In this document: positions 42,086-42,866 of the stretch, piece after piece
Layout of the letters: each line of letters starts with the position of its first letter
Position numbering within the stretch: the first letter of the stretch is position 1
Origin: an uncultured Lachnospiraceae bacterium
Lineage (GTDB): Bacteria > Bacillota > Clostridia > Lachnospirales > Lachnospiraceae
Length of the DNA stretch: 42,866 bases
NCBI GenBank assembly: GCA_902782995.1
Contig: CACZPJ010000022.1
Location: 1 to 42,866, forward strand
Direction: 5' to 3'
Position numbers and translations under genes: made by a program
The notes under the pieces: generated by a model
What the model saw: only the letters and a program-made list of their open reading frames with translations
Database searches by the model: none
What the model was told of the DNA's origin: nothing

Positions 42086-42866
42086 TTATCTGTCCCACTT
42101 ATCACATAAGGAGTTGATCTGGTCTGCGAACTTCGCGATCTCCTTATTCGGAATTCCCTCATTCTTATGGATTACACTCATCAGACGCTGTCCCGCAGCC
42201 ACAAGTCTTGCAAAGACATTTGTGGCTGCCTTGATATTCTTCTCCTTCTTCTGGATGACCTCACGGCTGCCTGCCCTTACTTCCTCACTGCTTAACAGGT
42301 CATAGGTATCACCGCTGTATGGTGCGATGGCATCATAGCCAAGCTCTTCCTGCAGATGCTTTGCAAACTCATCTGTCACCGCATCTTCCCCGTGGACAAT
42401 AAATACCTTCTTCGGCTTCTCTTCAAAGGCGGCTGCCCATTCGGTCAGCTTTGCCCGGTCTGCATGGCCACTGATACCCGGAAGATTCTCGATCTTTGCA
42501 TGTACCTGGATCGTCTCACCAAACAGCTTCACTTCCTTTGCACCGCCAAGCAGGGAATGTCCTAAGGTGCCCGGAACCTGATATCCGACAAACAGGATCG
42601 TGGATTCGGCTCTCCAGAGATTATGTTTTAAATGATGCCGGATTCGTCCGGCCTCACACATACCGGATGCGGAGATGATTACAACCGGCTTCTTCTCGAA
42701 ATTGATCATCTTCGATTCATCGCTCGTGACTGCTGTCTTAAGTCCCGGGAAACTGATCGGGTTAATGCCCTGTTCCACCAACTGCTTTGCCTCATCACTG
42801 AAGCAGTCCTCAACACTCTTATGGAAGATATTCGTCGCCTCTACGGAAAGCGGACTGTCAATATAT
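42086..42866 (-). CDS. Beta-CASP metallo-beta-lactamase-fold RNase (5' part outside window)
   Basis: The frame is open to the right edge (the outermost codons read YIDSPLSVEATNIFHKS), so the N-terminal HxHxDH metal-binding part is missing from view. The visible 260 residues are the C-terminal beta-CASP and RMMBL parts of a CPSF-like exonuclease: KPVVIISASGMCEAGRIRHHL, ILFVGYQVPGTLGHSLLGG, and the late metal ligands GISGHADRAKL and VFIVHGED. A helical tail of about 70 residues follows. Such proteins process or degrade RNA. The exact substrate is unknown. Confidence 0.9.
   Translation of the reverse strand, partial: YIDSPLSVEATNIFHKSVEDCFSDEAKQLVEQGINPISFPGLKTAVTSDESKMINFEKKPVVIISASGMCEAGRIRHHLKHNLWRAESTILFVGYQVPGTLGHSLLGGAKEVKLFGETIQVHAKIENLPGISGHADRAKLTEWAAAFEEKPKKVFIVHGEDAVTDEFAKHLQEELGYDAIAPYSGDTYDLLSSEEVRAGSREVIQKKEKNIKAATNVFARLVAAGQRLMSVIHKNEGIPNKEIAKFADQINSLCDKWDR

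Noticed and set aside
1..42866. CRISPR arrays, insertion sequences, phage genes, tRNA or rRNA genes
   Set aside because: Read on both strands, I found no regularly spaced repeats, transposase or integrase motifs, or cloverleaf/rRNA-like stretches.

Overview
The window looks like chromosomal core DNA from a motile, spore-forming Firmicute of the Lachnospiraceae (Roseburia / Agathobacter / Butyrivibrio type). Evidence for this: a flagellar basal-body operon directly downstream of codY; the dprA-topA-codY-flgB order known from Firmicutes; sporulation sigma factors K and G; the cotJABC spore-coat operon; a DUF5716/DUF5717-type gene set that I associate with Lachnospiraceae; and a tryptophan-specific T-box. 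I see no phage, insertion sequence, CRISPR array, tRNA or rRNA.

Layout. 1-4363 (minus): flgB-flgC-fliE-fliF-fliG-fliH, the rod and MS-ring/switch start of the flagellar operon; fliH runs off the left edge. 4567-10199 (minus): comM(yifB)-dprA-topA followed by codY, with a strong CodY-box match in codY's own promoter and a weaker one in the flgB promoter. 10327-11990: sigK (minus), divergent from an RluA-type pseudouridine synthase. 12022-15520 (minus): trpS, a DUF5662 protein and a GH13 glycogen-debranching-like protein whose catalytic positions all look replaced. 15675-17102 (plus): an HD-GYP phosphodiesterase and a DUF1292 protein. 17099-20394 (minus): gltX and a UvrD-type helicase. 20524-22964 (minus): feoA-feoB-FeoB-associated Cys-rich protein. 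23165-24239 (plus): cotJABC.

24297-31109 (minus) is the most unusual part. It is a four-gene set of a 1185-residue alpha-solenoid/beta-domain protein, an Hsp70/actin-like ATPase, a TPR protein and a two-TM coiled-coil protein, which I propose act together. 31280-34341 (plus): a PLP enzyme resembling threonine-phosphate decarboxylase, then a GntR(YtrA)-ABC-permease operon with a clear autoregulatory operator. 34458-36727 (minus): the nfnA-nfnB electron-bifurcating transhydrogenase pair. 36909-37340: a small helical, possibly ferritin-like protein. 37441-40172 (minus): a trpXYZ-type ABC importer behind a T-box leader with specifier UGG; about 260 nt of extra leader between the T-box terminator and trpX is delimited by 12-bp inverted repeats. 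40742-42866: a charged coiled-coil protein, sigG (plus), and the 3' part of a beta-CASP metallo-beta-lactamase RNase (minus, runs off the right edge).

Most operons have a recognisable -35/-10 pair with 16-17 bp spacing, reported below. All promoter, terminator and operator calls come from reading the sequence only; no search or folding program was run.
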